The notes: generated by a model from the sequence alone, not told the origin. A stretch of DNA of 64,000 bases from Acanthosepion esculentum (GCA_964036315.1 OZ038485.1:96262575-96326574), one strand, 5' to 3'. Counted from the first letter of the stretch, positions 32,235 through 43,929 are shown. Program-made: numbers and translations.

Positions 32235-32530
32235 TGCCAGAAAACGGAAAAGGCTTGTTAATCTGAACGCCTCCAAAACTAAACTGATGTCTATTAATCA
32301 TTTGACAGAACACTTTTTGTCTTCCAGCTTCCAGGAGAGTGGCTCGTCGCGCCTTATCAGAATAATGTTTTCGGCTGACATGAAGTGGAAAAACTATTGA
32401 ATCCATTGCTAGGTCAGCTCCTTGGTCAACTGTGTCGTGCTCGACACAGAATCTATCTTTCATATCTATAAGTCTATCATTCGTTCATTCTTAGAATATG
32501 GCTGCCACATATGGTCCGGTGCGAGAAAAG
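32235..32530 (+). pseudogene. Jockey-like LINE, post-RT fragment
   Basis: Plus strand gives LVNLNASKTKLMSINHLTEH, ADMKWKNY, and FHIYKSIIRSFLEYGCHIWS, the same order as in the 36.6-37.8 kb copy. It points toward the minus-strand copy that follows, so two copies of one family meet tail to tail. Confidence 0.8.
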
Positions 32531-32589
32531 AGACTATTAGAATAGCATTTACAGTTACATACAGCTAATTCAATAGTAAAACGATGAGA

Positions 32590-33315
32590 CCTAGTTAACA
32601 ATCTCGTAGTACGCTAACATTCATGCAGTCGAGGTACCAAAGGGAAGAAGAGCTCATTATGAAAATATTTATATAATAGACACAGGGAAGCCAAGTCACA
32701 GCAGTGGCAAAGTGATTGAAGTCGAGATGCCAGGTCAGGACCAATAACATTACTGATACTTCTTTGTATTTTGTTGAGAATCTTGTGATGTATAACAGGA
32801 GCATGACACTAAATATAATAGCAACATACAGTGCATGGACGAATAGTAAATTTATAAATGTGTAAGATTGATTCTGACGAGAAAAACTGTCTGGTACAAC
32901 ACTGCCTACCAATTTTCTTAGCAGAAGACCTTGCAATTGATTCAATATAATCACTCCACTTCATGCCAGTGGAAAACGTTAGATGACGAAGATGCAATGA
33001 GTTGCTTTCCTGTAGTTTAGCGTCATCAATGCTGATGGAAGGCAAGAAACGTTCTCTATGGCGATTAAAAGATAGCAGTTTCGTTTTGGAGACGTTCAAA
33101 TTTACAAGCCATTCCTTGCTCCAGTTAACAACTGATTGGAGTTCATTTTCGAGAGCATCTGCCCGTTTTACTTTATCGGATCTTATTACTAAGACAGGGG
33201 TAAATAGTTGTGTCATCAGCGTCACCTAGTTGGGAACTGATGACATCGAGAACGTCGTTAATGGAGATAAACAACAACGTAAGTCCCGGAGGACACTCGC
33301 ATTAATGTGAAATGA
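32590..33315 (-). pseudogene. Jockey-like LINE, RT 3' half to C-terminus
   Basis: Minus strand: FISINDVLDVISSQLGDADD then TTIYPCLSNK (RT motif with YADD replaced by DADD), ELQSVVNWSKEWLVNLNVSK, TKLLSFNRHRERFL, STGMKWSDYIESIARSSAKK, SESILHIYKF, then in another frame the PRLHECQRTTRLLTRSHRF end. Frameshifts at several points. Confidence 0.88.
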
Positions 33316-33499
33316 TCTAGATTGATTGATTAATTAATTTTTTATAGGTTATCATCCCTTGACAGGTTATTTAAAGCCGAAAATATTTTTAGATTGTAAA
33401 AACATTTTAGAGATAATAATAATTTACTGATAAAAGTCCTACTAATTGATCCATATCTGAGAGTTCATGCCTTTCCCAATAGTATACCAAGTGCTGCAA

Positions 33500-33665
33500 G
33501 CTTTCATGTGCGGGTGGTGTAATGGATAATGGCGCGAAATTGTTAATCGTAGAGGCGAATTCTAATCCCGTCGGGTTCGTTAAGTTCACTTACGCGCAAA
33601 TACCCTTGGGAATGGTATGAATCCACCTCTTCTTCCTGCAGCGATAGGTTAATTAGTAAGACTTG
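33500..33665 (+). mobile_element. tRNA-derived SINE, family B
   Basis: GTGTAATGGATAATGGCGCG (A-box region), GCGAATTCTAATCCCGTCGG (B-box region, mutated), then CTTACGCGCAAATACCCTTG and the GGTATGAATCCACC body. Confidence 0.85.
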
Positions 33666-33764
33666 TATCACTAAATCATTATTATCTCAAAAAATATCTT
33701 AAAATATTTTCTGTTTTGAAAAAAATAACTTGCAAATGGTAGATAAGCCGTAAAAAACTGTCGG

Positions 33765-33975
33765 TTGAAGTTTATAAAGTCATGCAATTAAACAATTTTT
33801 CAGGAAAAAAGTTTCACATGTCCCTCTTTCACATTTTAATAGGTATTTCCTTCCTAATCTTTCGTTTGAAGTAGTGTGGAACATCAACATCGGGATTATG
33901 TCATTATTTTCTCTTTTTGTTACATGTGCTATGTATATTAGTTGTTTAGTTGTTCTGTTGAAAGTCCTCAAGTAA
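33765..33975. repeat. Dispersed repeat shared with 53870-54045
   Basis: Both segments keep TTTCCTTCTAATCTTT-like, AAGTAGTGT, and ATTATTTTCTCTT..GTTA.ATGTGCTAT blocks in the same order. On the minus strand both read AH(V/I)T(K/R)RENN, so an old coding origin is possible. Family unknown. Confidence 0.6.
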
Positions 33976-34980
33976 CGTGGTTTCTGTTATATGGTACAGT
34001 TCTTTGTGATTCTGTAACACCGGTACCCGATGTTCGAACAGGTATTGTCCTTGCTATGATCTATAGCCTTCATTCGCTCGAAGCCATTTTTATTCATTGG
34101 TATGAGAATACGGTTTAGATATTTCTGAAAGAATATGGTGCCATGACTGACGTCCATTTGAAAGCCTCGGTCTGACCAGGCTATGTAAAAACCATTACTC
34201 GAATTTTAGGTTAATATTTTGGTGTTGGGTGAAACTACATCTGGTTTTCGCAGTATTGCAACAACGATTCAAATCAAATATTTTATAAGAACAGATTCAC
34301 GAACATTTTAAGAAAACAAAAAAGGGGCCTACGATAACCAGTCTTCCTTTTCTTTCTCTACGGTTTTCACGGTTTTCGGCTGTTCAAGGCTGAAAGACTA
34401 TTACGATTACCTGAACCTGGCGGTTTTATCTCCCAGAAAGCACCTTCTCATTGCAGTAAGAAGGGGAAAGAAATGTTATGATGATTGTGTTAATCGGCAA
34501 AGGAACTGATCAATTATTTGGGGGAGGGGCGGCGTGGACACAACATGCGATCTGGAGTCGAGGGCTCGTAGAATTAAAAAAAAAATTCCCTCGGCGGTTA
34601 CATTTATTCTCGTGTCAGTGTTGGTGACAAACATGAAAGACTATTGTTGACATTTTCGGAACACGGCATGCAGAGATCAGACTCATATGTGCCCACGTTT
34701 ATAAATAGCTGATAAGATATTTTTATCTTTTGCAACAACGACAGAAAAAAAGAAAGAAAGAAAGAAACAAAAAAAAAAACAGATTAAATTAAGTAAATTA
34801 AAACGAGAGTAAAATAATACGAAGGAAATGGTTTTGCTTCTTTTTGTTTTGAGTAGGAGTTAAGCAAATGTTATATGCAGATTATTAACCGTTTGTTGTC
34901 TTCAAACGTCGAGTTGATGACGTCAGCAAAGAGACACGAGGTAAATAGAAAAAACACAATTTAGAAGAAAAAAAATATAT
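33976..34980. other. Gene-free spacer
   Basis: About 1 kb without a recognised gene or repeat. Confidence 0.45.
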
Positions 34981-34984
34981 CTAT

Positions 34985-35150
34985 ATGACATTTCAAAGCC
35001 TGTTACATTTTGAACATTTTCTTACCTTTTTCATTTTAATTCTTTCCTTCCTTCTATCTTTCTTTGTTTTTTGCTCTTTTCTAACTTTTTCTGTCTTTAT
35101 TTCTTTCTTTCTTTGCTCATTTCATAATTTTCTTTCTTTCTTTCTTTTTT

Positions 35151-35181
<31 letters not shown>

Positions 35182-35254
35182 AATCGTCTTCCGCCTTGTT
35201 TTGTTTTCACGTCTTTCATTACTCCTTTCCAACTTTTGTCAGTCTTTCTTTCCT

Positions 35255-35289
<35 letters not shown>

Positions 35290-35383
35290 AATCTCCTTCC
35301 GCCTTTCTTCCTTTGGCCTATTTCATTGCTCTTTTTAAGCATTTACTACCCTTTTCTTTCTTTCTTTCTTTCTTTCTTTCATA

Positions 35384-35441
<58 letters not shown>

Positions 35442-35578
35442 AATCTCCTTCCGCCTTCCTTCCTCCCTCTCGCTTATTTCATTGCTCTTTTCAAGCGTTT
35501 ACCACCCTTTTCTTTCTTTCTTTCTTTCTTTCTTTCCTTCTTTCATTCTTTCTTTCTTTCTTTCTTTTCTCAATATTT
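34985..35578. repeat. (TTTC)n higher-order repeat
   Basis: Blocks of (TTTC)n alternate with a conserved 60-70 bp segment (TCTAATCTCCTTCCGCCTTC, TATTTCATTGCTCTTTT, AAGC.TTTACCACCC). The segment recurs at about 35180, 35288, 35440, giving a higher-order period near 110-160 bp. Confidence 0.93.
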
Positions 35579-35756
35579 AAAAACAAATCTCAATATTTCT
35601 TGCGAGTTCAACCGCAAAGAAGAAAATCTGGAGGCAACACGTGTATAAGAACGAGGAAAAAGAAAACCGAAAGGAAAAGTATATAAAGAAAGAAAAATTA
35701 TTGTCAGGAAAAAATAACATATGAATAAAACAAAAGAAATATAATAACCGACACAA

Positions 35757-35800
<44 letters not shown>

Positions 35801-36296
35801 ATATATATATATATATAGTGTGTGAGAAATAGGTAGATTAATAGAGAGATAGAATAAAACAAAAATATATCTAGATGAAAACAAAACTTCCAACTTGCAC
35901 TATTTTAACCATATTACAAAAAAAAAAAAAAAACAGCAACAAAAAACAAAACAAAACAACAAAAAAAAAAACACCAGCAACCAGACCATTGCTTTTCATG
36001 GCTGCCAAATGCGCTATTACGGCAAACGTCTATTCACACAGGTTGACCAGATGTCGATTAGGAACGACGCCAGGAAAAGCCTTATTCAATTAGGTTAATA
36101 TGACCATGTAGACGACCAGTGGAAACAGACACCTTTGTTGCTTTTAACGTTACTTACAGTAGCTGGTAAAGAACAAATGACCGAATCATTAACTCACACA
36201 GGGTAATATACCTATGTTTTGAAGGGAAAAAAATTCGAAAATTTTTATGTATATATATCTTAAAATCTCATATGGGTTTTTAAGTTATTGATATTC

Positions 36297-36299
<3 letters not shown>
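35579..36299. other. Spacer with (TATC)n
   Basis: A-rich DNA, (TATC)n with short (TA)n at about 35756-35817, poly-A with CAACAAAAAAC at 35920-35972. No gene. Confidence 0.6.

Positions 36300-36356
<57 letters not shown>
36300..36356. repeat. (TA)n microsatellite
   Basis: Pure TA tract. Confidence 0.96.
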
Positions 36357-36361
<5 letters not shown>

Positions 36362-36609
36362 GTATTTTCGGCAGAAGCTTTTCGTTTGATTTAGGATCAT
36401 ATAAAAGTTTGATTTAGTGAAGACGCAATATTTGTAAAAGGATGAAACTAACATAGCTCAAAAATCCCAAGATGATGGCCTACAAAAGTAGAAAGTACTC
36501 AGAACTTTGTCAGTTTATATTCAAATATGTGCCAGAAACCAGATAAGTTGTCCGAACTAAAATATCGAAAAAATAAATAAAATCAATCTAAACTTTTAGG
36601 CAAACAATA

Positions 36610-37814
36610 TGGCATCCCTTTTGCCAAGTCTATCTCCGATGTGTTAACGACCATCAGAGAAGAACATTGGAGCTCGGGCTGTGGCTCTAGATATCTTGAA
36701 GGCATTCAACAGGGTTTGGTATGCTGACCTTCTCCGCAAGCTCACGGACTACGGTGTTACGGGACGAATATTTGCCTTAATCCAATCGCTCCTAACAAAT
36801 AGTCTAATGATGGTCGGGTTGAACGCGCTCACTGCTAGATCTTTTCATACGAACACGGGTGTCTATCCTGAGACCTACACAGTTTCTTATCTTCATCAAC
36901 GATCTCATCGATGTCATCAGTTCCCAACTATGTATTTATGCAGATGACACAACAATTTACCACTGTTTTAGTAGCAAATCCGACAAATCTGACACAGTAA
37001 AGCTGACAACTGTTTTTAAAAATGACCTCCAATCAGTGGTTAATTGGGGCAAGCAATGGCTTGTAAATGTTAACGACCCCAAAACAAAACTGCTCTCATT
37101 CAATCAGCAGAGAGAACCTTTTTTTGTCTGCCATCAGCATGGCTTATGCTAAACTCCAGGAGAGCAACACACTACGCCTTCTTGGACTCACGTTTTCCAC
37201 TGACATGAAATGGAGTGACTATATCGAATCAACTGCTTCGTCTACTGCAAGGAAGGTTCATTTGCTATGCGGTGCCACAAAATATTTCTCGTCTGAATCC
37301 ATGCTACTCATTTATAAATCTATCATTCGTACGTACATTGAATACTGATGCTATATCTGGTCTGGTGCTCCTGCCGTACACCTCGCTATTCTTGGCAAAA
37401 TCCAAAGAAGTGTCTCTAATGTAATCGGTCCTGACCGGGCATCTCCACTTCAGTCGCTTTCTCACCGACGTGACGTGGCTTTCCTCTGACTTTTCTACAA
37501 ATATTTTCATGGCAACTACTCTGATGAGATTTTCCCCCTGGTGCCTCGATATGAATTTGAGCGTGCTACTAGACTGGCAACTAGGTCACACCGTTTTTCT
37601 GTTGAACTAGCTAGATGCAACACCCCACTTCTACTCTAACAGTTTGTTTTATCGCACTACACACCTGTGGAATTCCCTTCCTATTTCTTTCTTCCCTGAT
37701 AACTACAAAGTTCAAAAATTTAAATGCAACGTAAATTGTCTTCTGAAGCCTGTTCATTTTTGGTCATTTCCTCAATCCTCCCCATTCTTAGTCTTCGCAT
37801 TCTCTGTCTCTCTC

Positions 37815-37815
<1 letters not shown>
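36610..37815 (+). pseudogene. Jockey-like LINE, RT and C-terminus (best copy)
   Basis: In order: FAKSISDVLTTI, ALDILKAFNRVWYADLLRKL (RT domain with the first catalytic Asp in the ALD position), YGVTGRIFALIQS, TNTGVYPET (GVPQGS region, damaged), FLIFINDLIDVISSQLCIYA, YADDTTIYHCF (catalytic YADD intact), LQSVVNWGKQWLVNVNDPKT, STDMKWSDYIES, YKSIIRTYIEY, IWSGAPAVHLAILGKIQRSV, SLSHRRDVAFL, YKYFHGNYSDEIFPLVPRYE, FERATRLATRSHRF, and WNSLPISFFPDNYKVQKFK. The upstream endonuclease half is missing, a frameshift near GVYPET splits the RT, and in-frame stops interrupt the end. It gives a reference for all other fragments of the family here. Confidence 0.92.

Positions 37816-37818
<3 letters not shown>

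Positions 37819-37877
<59 letters not shown>
37819..37877. repeat. (CA)n microsatellite
   Basis: CA dinucleotide run within the LINE 3' region, followed by a short TA stretch. Confidence 0.97.
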
Positions 37878-37879
<2 letters not shown>

Positions 37880-37880
<1 letters not shown>

Positions 37881-37945
37881 TATATATTAATGTATATTTG
37901 TCAGAATACTTTCTTTTAAAGACAAGATTTAATTAATTTTGTATT
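37880..37945 (-). pseudogene. Possible PLE N-terminal peptide at a microsatellite
   Basis: Minus strand reads NLVFKRKYSDKYTLIYI directly into the TA/CA tract, resembling NKTCIKRGLLPKYT at 61855. Weakest of the group. Confidence 0.35.
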
Positions 37946-38144
37946 TAGTTTTTCCACCTTCCTTACGTTTTTCAGTTTTGGACGAGTTAGTGATTACAAA
38001 AATTTCCCATAATTTTTATTGTCATAAGAACTTTCGTCCATTTTCAAGGGTGATTTTTTCTCTGTTGTGTTGTTAGTTTTTCTTTGTGTTTTGACTCTTT
38101 AAGTTCTATTTTATTTTTGTGTTGTATTGAATAGAAGCCTTCAC

Positions 38145-38245
38145 TCATGTATATTTGGGCAGCAACCCTTTTTTTGTAAATACCTTTCATTAAAGTAAGT
38201 GTAGCAAAAGTGGCCTAAAGCGCTTGGAACAATGAGAATTATGGA
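38145..38245 (-). pseudogene. PLE N-terminal peptide
   Basis: Minus strand YFNERYLQKKG, then with a one-base shift KKGLLPKYT. Matches F.KTC.K.GLLPKYT at 61855-61925. Upstream (to 38245) GTGGCCTAAAGCGCTTGG parallels 43760-43780. Confidence 0.6.
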
Positions 38246-38278
38246 ACATTTCTGTACTCCATTTCTCCTACAAGACGG

Positions 38279-38352
38279 AAAAATGTAAGGATGCTGGAAA
38301 ATGTAAGGATGCTGGAAAATGTAAGGATGCTGGAAAATGTAAGGATGCTGGA
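38279..38352. repeat. 18 bp tandem repeat, four copies
   Basis: Unit AAAATGTAAGGATGCTGG. A single-copy relative (AAAAAATGTTAGAATGCTG) exists at about 43820, so this is a local expansion. Confidence 0.95.
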
Positions 38353-38398
38353 AAAACTTTAAAAAATTAATTAAATCTTCCTTGTCTGCTGTATTTAA

Positions 38399-38655
<257 letters not shown>

Positions 38656-38679
38656 AACTTCAATCTTCATTACTAACCG

Positions 38680-38930
38680 AACGATCCTCATTGGCCGAAT
38701 CGGTTAAAAAGGCACGTCAGGCTATATGACGGTTCCGTATAGGATACAGGTTCGAATCCTGTCGGAGTACGAATATTTTCTATGAAAATTTCTCAGACAT
38801 TCAGGCCGGTAAATGTTATTTAATACTGTTTATTATAAAACAGAGCATTTACTTAAATATTTGTATCTATAAAAAGAATGTTAAACATAAAAATGTCTTT
38901 AAATAATTGACGGACTTTGTCCATTTCATA
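38680..38930 (+). mobile_element. tRNA-derived SINE, family A, full copy
   Basis: Head ACGATCCTCATTGGCCGAAT, B-box GGTTCGAATCC at 38749-38759, body TCTCAGACATTCAGGCCGGT, tail AAAAATGTCTTTAAATAATT and a following GACGGACTTTGTCCATTTCA shared with 30610. Confidence 0.9.
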
Positions 38931-38984
38931 ATATATATATTACATGATTTACTTTTTTTCTGACTGTTATCCCTACTTTTATTG

Positions 38985-39265
38985 CCATATTCACAGCGTT
39001 TCCGGCCTTCTTCAGGTGATTGGAATTTCAAACCGAATCATTTATTTCGTCCACCGGGGTAGATTGTTCTAGTTCCACGTTCCATGCCTCTTCCGGATGT
39101 CTCAGCTATTTCCCTTTAAATCAAATCTCTAAGTTTTTGATCATCCTCATCTTCATTGCCATGTTTACAACGTTTCGGCCGTTGTATGCTCCGGCTTTCT
39201 TCAGGTTTGGAAGTTCGAGCCAAACCCTTTATTTCGTCCACCGAGGTAGATTGTTCTAGTTCCGG
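38985..39265 (-). repeat. Tandem PLE terminal-repeat units with hammerhead-like motifs
   Basis: Two successive units share CGTTT.CGGCC...CTTCTTCAGGT and ATTTCGTCCACCG.GGTAGAT then TGTTCTAGTTCC. On the minus strand the second (39206-39160) reads CTGAAGA, GCCG...CGGC stem, CGAAAC, GTTGTAAAC; the first (39016-38985) has lost stem II. They lie 3' of the PLE coding region, where hammerhead ribozymes are known to occur in PLEs. Confidence 0.6.
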
Positions 39266-39371
39266 ATGTCTGAGTTGTTTCCCTTTAATTCAACTTTCCA
39301 AGAATTCGTTTCACCACTGCTGTAGTCTGGTATTAAACAACTTTTGGGACTAGTCACTGGATCTAAACAAC
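39266..39371. repeat. PLE inverted terminal repeat, left arm
   Basis: TTTCCCTTTAATTCAACTTT, CACCACTGCTGTAGTCTGGT and CTAGTCACTGGATCTAA are found inverted at 40663-40763. Confidence 0.85.
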
Positions 39372-39589
39372 GTCTTTATCCACTGTGCCATGTGTCCTTG
39401 AGGAGATCGGTGTATGAATTCTGGGACTTATAAGCCTAATGACACAACAATCATTTTTTACCAGTGCTCATATTGCAATTTTTCTGTTATTATTGCATAT
39501 TTTTTACCAAATCTTTTATTTCAATTTTTTGTTGTCATTTTTTGCTTTTGTCTAGCACTCCTTATTTTTGGTTACTATATTCTATTCAT

Positions 39590-40660
39590 TTCTATGCTTG
39601 TTCGGCTAAGGAAATTTTTGTCGCCTAGCATATGTGTTGATTCCTTAAATTTTCGTATTTTCCAGTGATGCTTTCTGCCTATTATATCAACCTCATCCCA
39701 CAGGAGGCGGTGATATCCCTTTACCGTTCATATGTGGTCAGCTAAGCCTGATTTTTCTATTTCCCTTCGTGTTATTGCTTTACAATGTTCTTGCAGTCTT
39801 ACCTTAAGGGAGCGGCATGTTTTTCCTTTATATTTCTTACTACAGCTGCACAGGATGGCGTAGACACAGTCCTTAGTCATGTTCTCCTCTATGGGGGTGT
39901 CTTACTCGGAAGAGCTATCTGCGAAGTGTTGAACCACTTTTGAAGGTTGCTATATGGACTATTTTCTCCAATAATCCCTTCACATAGGGCAGACAAACTG
40001 AGGCTGTTTTCTGAGTGTTGTTATCCCCTTGTACACTTCTATCCCAGTTTGTCGGAGCTGCTGTCATGTACCCGGGGTAGTATTTACGTTGTAGGGTACT
40101 GCTTATACTGACCATTTCTTGTTCATATTTCTCTGGTTCGCCACTTATGACTTTTGCTCCATGTTGTAAGCAGCGGACAATTCCTTTCTTTACACGGTGG
40201 GAGTTGAAGTTGAGGTATTGTCCGGTGAATGTAGGCTTGCGGTATACGGATGTGTTGAACCCATGCTATATCCGAGATATTGGTACATCCAGGAATGCAA
40301 ACTTCTTGTTGTTTTGTCTCTCCATTGTGAACTGTATCGATGATCTTATTGAGTTCACATGGTCCAGTAGTAGCCGAACCTCTTTCTGGCGTGACCAGAG
40401 TATGAAGGTATCATCTTCATATCTCAGCCATAGGGTTGGCTTTAGTGACGTAGATTCTAATGTCATTTCCTCAAAGTATTCCATATATAGGTTTGTCATT
40501 GCTGGTGATAATGGCGAGCCCATTGCTAAGCCCACATCCTGTCGATATATGTTTGATCCCATTCCAAATGTGTTGTTTGCGAACAGAAAGTCAGAATCTC
40601 TACCAGGTTATCTATTGGTATACATGTCCGTTCTTCTAGAGATGAGTCCGAAGCCAGGCG
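39590..40660 (-). pseudogene. Penelope-like retroelement, RT and GIY-YIG endonuclease
   Basis: Minus strand, in order: NLVEILTFCSQTTHLEW; YRQDVGLAMGSPLSPAMTNL then YMEYFEE; LRYEDDTFILW (catalytic DD in place of YVDD); LLDHVNSIRSSIQFTMERQN; FAFLDVPISR; VYRKPTFTGQYLNFNSHRVK; YEQEMVSIS; LPYVKGLLEKIVH; TPIEENMTKDCVYAILCSCS; KKYKGKTCRSLKVRLQEH; HRLLWDEVDIIGRK; KIRKFKES. This is the full PLE order, RT followed by GIY-YIG, and needs only a few frame changes and stops, so the insertion is fairly young. The YIG strand is altered to YKG. The 5' RT part is missing: coding sequence starts at the inverted arm 40663-40763. Confidence 0.93.
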
Positions 40661-40662
40661 TT

Positions 40663-40763
40663 GGTTAGATCCAGTGACTAGACACAAAGAGTTCGATACC
40701 AGACTACAACAGTGGTAAACCAAAAACTTGTAAAGTTGAGTTAAAGGGAAATAACTGAGATTG
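40663..40763. repeat. PLE inverted terminal repeat, right arm
   Basis: Inverse of 39266-39371 at roughly 80 percent identity by eye. It sits exactly where the RT reading frame begins. Confidence 0.85.
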
Positions 40764-40910
40764 CTTGAAGCCTGGATTGAAACCATTTGTCATCAGTCAA
40801 AGACATTCACCCTTAGGCCATCAACGCACGCGGCGGAGAAAGGGAATTTTCATTTTCCATTTTACCGCCTAACAGTGTTCTCAATTCATTGCGAAGATCT
40901 TTTAGCATTA

Positions 40911-40960
<50 letters not shown>

Positions 40961-41199
40961 TATTGTGAAATTCAAAGTTTCACAAATCTATTGACTGCGT
41001 GGTGACATAATAATTATAATTTGTGAATCTGTAGAGAGACAGGAATTAATACCCAATATCTTGTGGTGTGTTTACCATGTCTTTTTTCTACGTTTATTTT
41101 TTTGTTAGAATTGGTTCAGTTGAAGTATTTTTTAAAAATGTCTTGACTTTTACAATTGTTGATTGCATAGAGTTATAGCCAGCAAGTTCACATTTGACT
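40764..41199. other. Spacer with (TA)n
   Basis: (TA)n at 40914-40957; no gene seen on either side. Confidence 0.6.
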
Positions 41200-41254
41200 G
41201 TGAAGTCAATTCAGTCCTAACAAAGTTCTTCGCTTTTGTTGGCCTTGTGATAAA

Positions 41255-41319
<65 letters not shown>

Positions 41320-41405
41320 ATTTTCCTCACGTTACAACATACACAAACATGTGAAGTCAATTCAGTCCTAACAAAGTTCTTCGCTTTTGTTGGCCTTGTG
41401 ATAAA

Positions 41406-41464
<59 letters not shown>

Positions 41465-41494
41465 ATTTTCCTCACGTTACAACATACACAAACA
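41200..41494. repeat. Tandem duplication containing (TA)n
   Basis: Two head-to-tail units, 41200-41350 and 41351-41494, each with GTGAAGTCAATTCAGTCCTA, GCTTTTGTTGGCCTTGTGAT, (TA)n and CCTCACGTTACAACATACAC. Non-TA parts look identical; only TA length differs. Confidence 0.96.
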
Positions 41495-41504
41495 ATATGG
41501 CTAG

Positions 41505-41700
41505 GAACATTTATGAAAAATTAGTTTTAACCTGTGAAAATTTCACGATTTTCCTGTTTGAATTTTCTGATGAATCTTAATTTTTAAGTTAATGATTGAG
41601 TAAGCCCATGACGAGTTCTACTCCAATAAAATGTCCATAGAAATTTCTCTATGGCATCGTAAAATATTTGAATTTGACAACATTAACGTATCATTGCAAC
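41505..41700. repeat. Dispersed repeat shared with 63590-63700
   Basis: TTTCACGATTTTCCTGTTTG, AATTTTCTGATGAATCTTAA, TAAGTTAATGATTGAGTAAG here; TTTCATGGTTTTCTTATTTG, AATTTCACGATGAATTTTAA, TAAGTTAATAATTGAATAAG there. Not coding. Confidence 0.75.
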
Positions 41701-41963
41701 AAGAATCATAAATATGAATGAAGGTAAAGCGGTAAAGGGTACAAAAGAAAAGATTTGAAATTGACCTGGTTTTCGATTTCACTGAGACAGCTGTTAAACA
41801 CGTCTATCTTGCTTTCTTTCAATATTTCTTTCATTTTCTCACTGAAGTCTTCCCCCCTCTTTCTAGGCGATCAAATCGGAACAGTCCATTTGTCCAATCC
41901 TGAGCAGGCGTCTGCAACTGGGATTGGTTAGCCGCCCTGGTAGACTGGCATCCTCGGACACGA

Positions 41964-41973
41964 GTGGCCAGTC

Positions 41974-42053
<80 letters not shown>

Positions 42054-42073
42054 CATTTATTTCATTTCTTTCA

Positions 42074-42112
<39 letters not shown>

Positions 42113-42141
42113 TTCATTCTATTTATATCTATCGCATTTCT

Positions 42142-42183
<42 letters not shown>

Positions 42184-42219
42184 ATTGTTTCTTTATTTCT
42201 ATGTGTCACATTTCCTTCA

Positions 42220-42272
<53 letters not shown>

Positions 42273-42403
42273 CATTCTATTTATATCTATCGCATTTCTT
42301 CTTTCTATCTATCTATCTATCTCATTCTATTTATATCTATCGCATTTCTTCTTTCTATCTATCTATCTATCTCATTCTATTTATATCTATCGCATTTCTT
42401 CTT

Positions 42404-42465
<62 letters not shown>

Positions 42466-42545
42466 ATTGTTTCTTTATTTCTATGTGTCTCATTTCCTTC
42501 ATATCTATCTATCTATCTCATTCTATTTATATCTATCGCATTTCT

Positions 42546-42614
<69 letters not shown>

Positions 42615-42652
42615 ATATCTATCTATCTATCTGTCTGTCTGTCTGTCTGTCT
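41964..42652. repeat. (TATC)n higher-order array, about 690 bp
   Basis: TATC runs separated by a conserved insert CTCATTCTATTTATATCTAT then CGCATTTCTTC, repeated at about 42113, 42272, 42322, 42372 and 42516, and a second insert CATTGTTTCTTTATTTCTAT at about 42183 and 42464. The end shifts to (TGTC)n. Confidence 0.96.
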
Positions 42653-43009
42653 GCATGTAGGTAAGCAGAGGTGAAGAAGCATAAGCAATTAGATTAAGTA
42701 AACAGATAAATAACATCCATTATTGTGTCGGTGTGTGGAGCTGAAAGACCGCGTATCCAAACATATTTCCAATTGAAAACACCTGGCCATCGTTCTCTCT
42801 TCCCATCCGTTTGCTTCCTTTCGTGGAATGAGGTAAGGAAGAACAACAAAAATACGGGCCAATCGACTCGATGTGAATACAGCAACCGACATTAGCTCAA
42901 CATACATAACATTTATAGGGACTAATTAGATTAGATAACGAAGAAGCTTTAAGTATAACGTTTAACAACCAGGACTTGTATAAGCAACATGAACTCTTTT
43001 TAGTTTTTT
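42653..43009. other. Gene-free spacer
   Basis: Nothing recognised. Confidence 0.5.
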
Positions 43010-43245
43010 TAAGCATTTCACCCCAAGCAAGGCGGGGTGCCACTAGCACGCAAAGGTTTACAGAGGGTGAGAGTAAGAGAAAAGAGACGTGTTTTAGGAA
43101 AAGATAACGAGAAGGACGGGGAACAAGATCAAGGCATTAGAAGAAAGATGAAAGTTAGGGCCCCTAACGTGGCACTGTGGTTAGCAAGTTAGTCTTGAAG
43201 ACCAGTATTCTGTGTTCAGACCTCGTTGGATTTGTAAAAAAGCCA
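43010..43245. mobile_element. LINE 3' tail (minus) and tRNA-like SINE head (plus)
   Basis: AGCATTTCACCCCAAGCAAG at 43012 is the inverted jockey-like LINE tail. GTGGCACTGTGGTTAGCAAG at 43168 followed by GTGTTCAGACCTCG at 43212 has the A-box/B-box spacing of a tRNA-type SINE head. Confidence 0.55.
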
Positions 43246-43735
43246 ACCCTAGTAGCGAATTTTATAATATATTACAGAAAAATGGAAAACCGCAAACCTT
43301 GTTGTCACTAATCAAAACAACCCCATAAAATCTAAACTAGCGATGACCCATACAGTGTATCAGTTTCACTGGCCAGTACAAAACTGTGTTTCTTGTCATA
43401 AATCAATTACCTATATCAACGCCTAACATATCGCTTATCTGATGAAAGTGCGAGAAAAACAACTCTAGCTAACCACAATTTAGAAGAACCTTTACGAAAA
43501 AAATTCTGGTCAAAAACACTAAAGTTCTATATAAATCATATTACCGGAAATATCTCGCTCCCACTATCAACCTCACCTTAATAAACAGTGTGTGGAAAGG
43601 TTAAAAATCAAAACAAAACAGAAAGACGCGCTCAACACGCGAAGCACGAAGTAAATACTCCTACAGGTATTCAAAACAACACAAAAACATCTTAAACAGT
43701 CAAACATGAAAAGAAATTAACAAAACCTAACCCAC
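43246..43735. other. Gene-free spacer
   Basis: Nothing recognised. Confidence 0.4.
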
Positions 43736-43859
43736 CGCCATAAAAATGGCTAAAATAGTGGCCGAAAGCGCTTTATACAATAAGGATAATTTTTCACTCT
43801 CTTACTCCCACCAAACGAAAAAAAATGTTAGAATGCTGTAAAAATTAAATAAAAAAATA

Positions 43860-43923
43860 ATAAAATTTTCTTTGTCATATTCGACAAAACAGGTTCAAAA
43901 GAAACTTTGCTGCTCAAATATAC

Positions 43924-43929
<6 letters not shown>
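43860..43929 (+). pseudogene. PLE N-terminal peptide, first partner
   Basis: Plus strand VIFDKTGSKETLLLKYTLIY runs straight into (TA)n. Cys and Pro of the motif are replaced by Gly and Leu. It faces the minus-strand peptide on the other side of the microsatellite. Confidence 0.55.

Noticed and set aside
37819..37877. Telomeric or centromeric repeat
   Set aside because: Plain (CA)n; no TTAGGG-type arrays anywhere in the window.
41924..42674. 246-residue LSIY-repeat ORF
   Set aside because: (TATC)n array.
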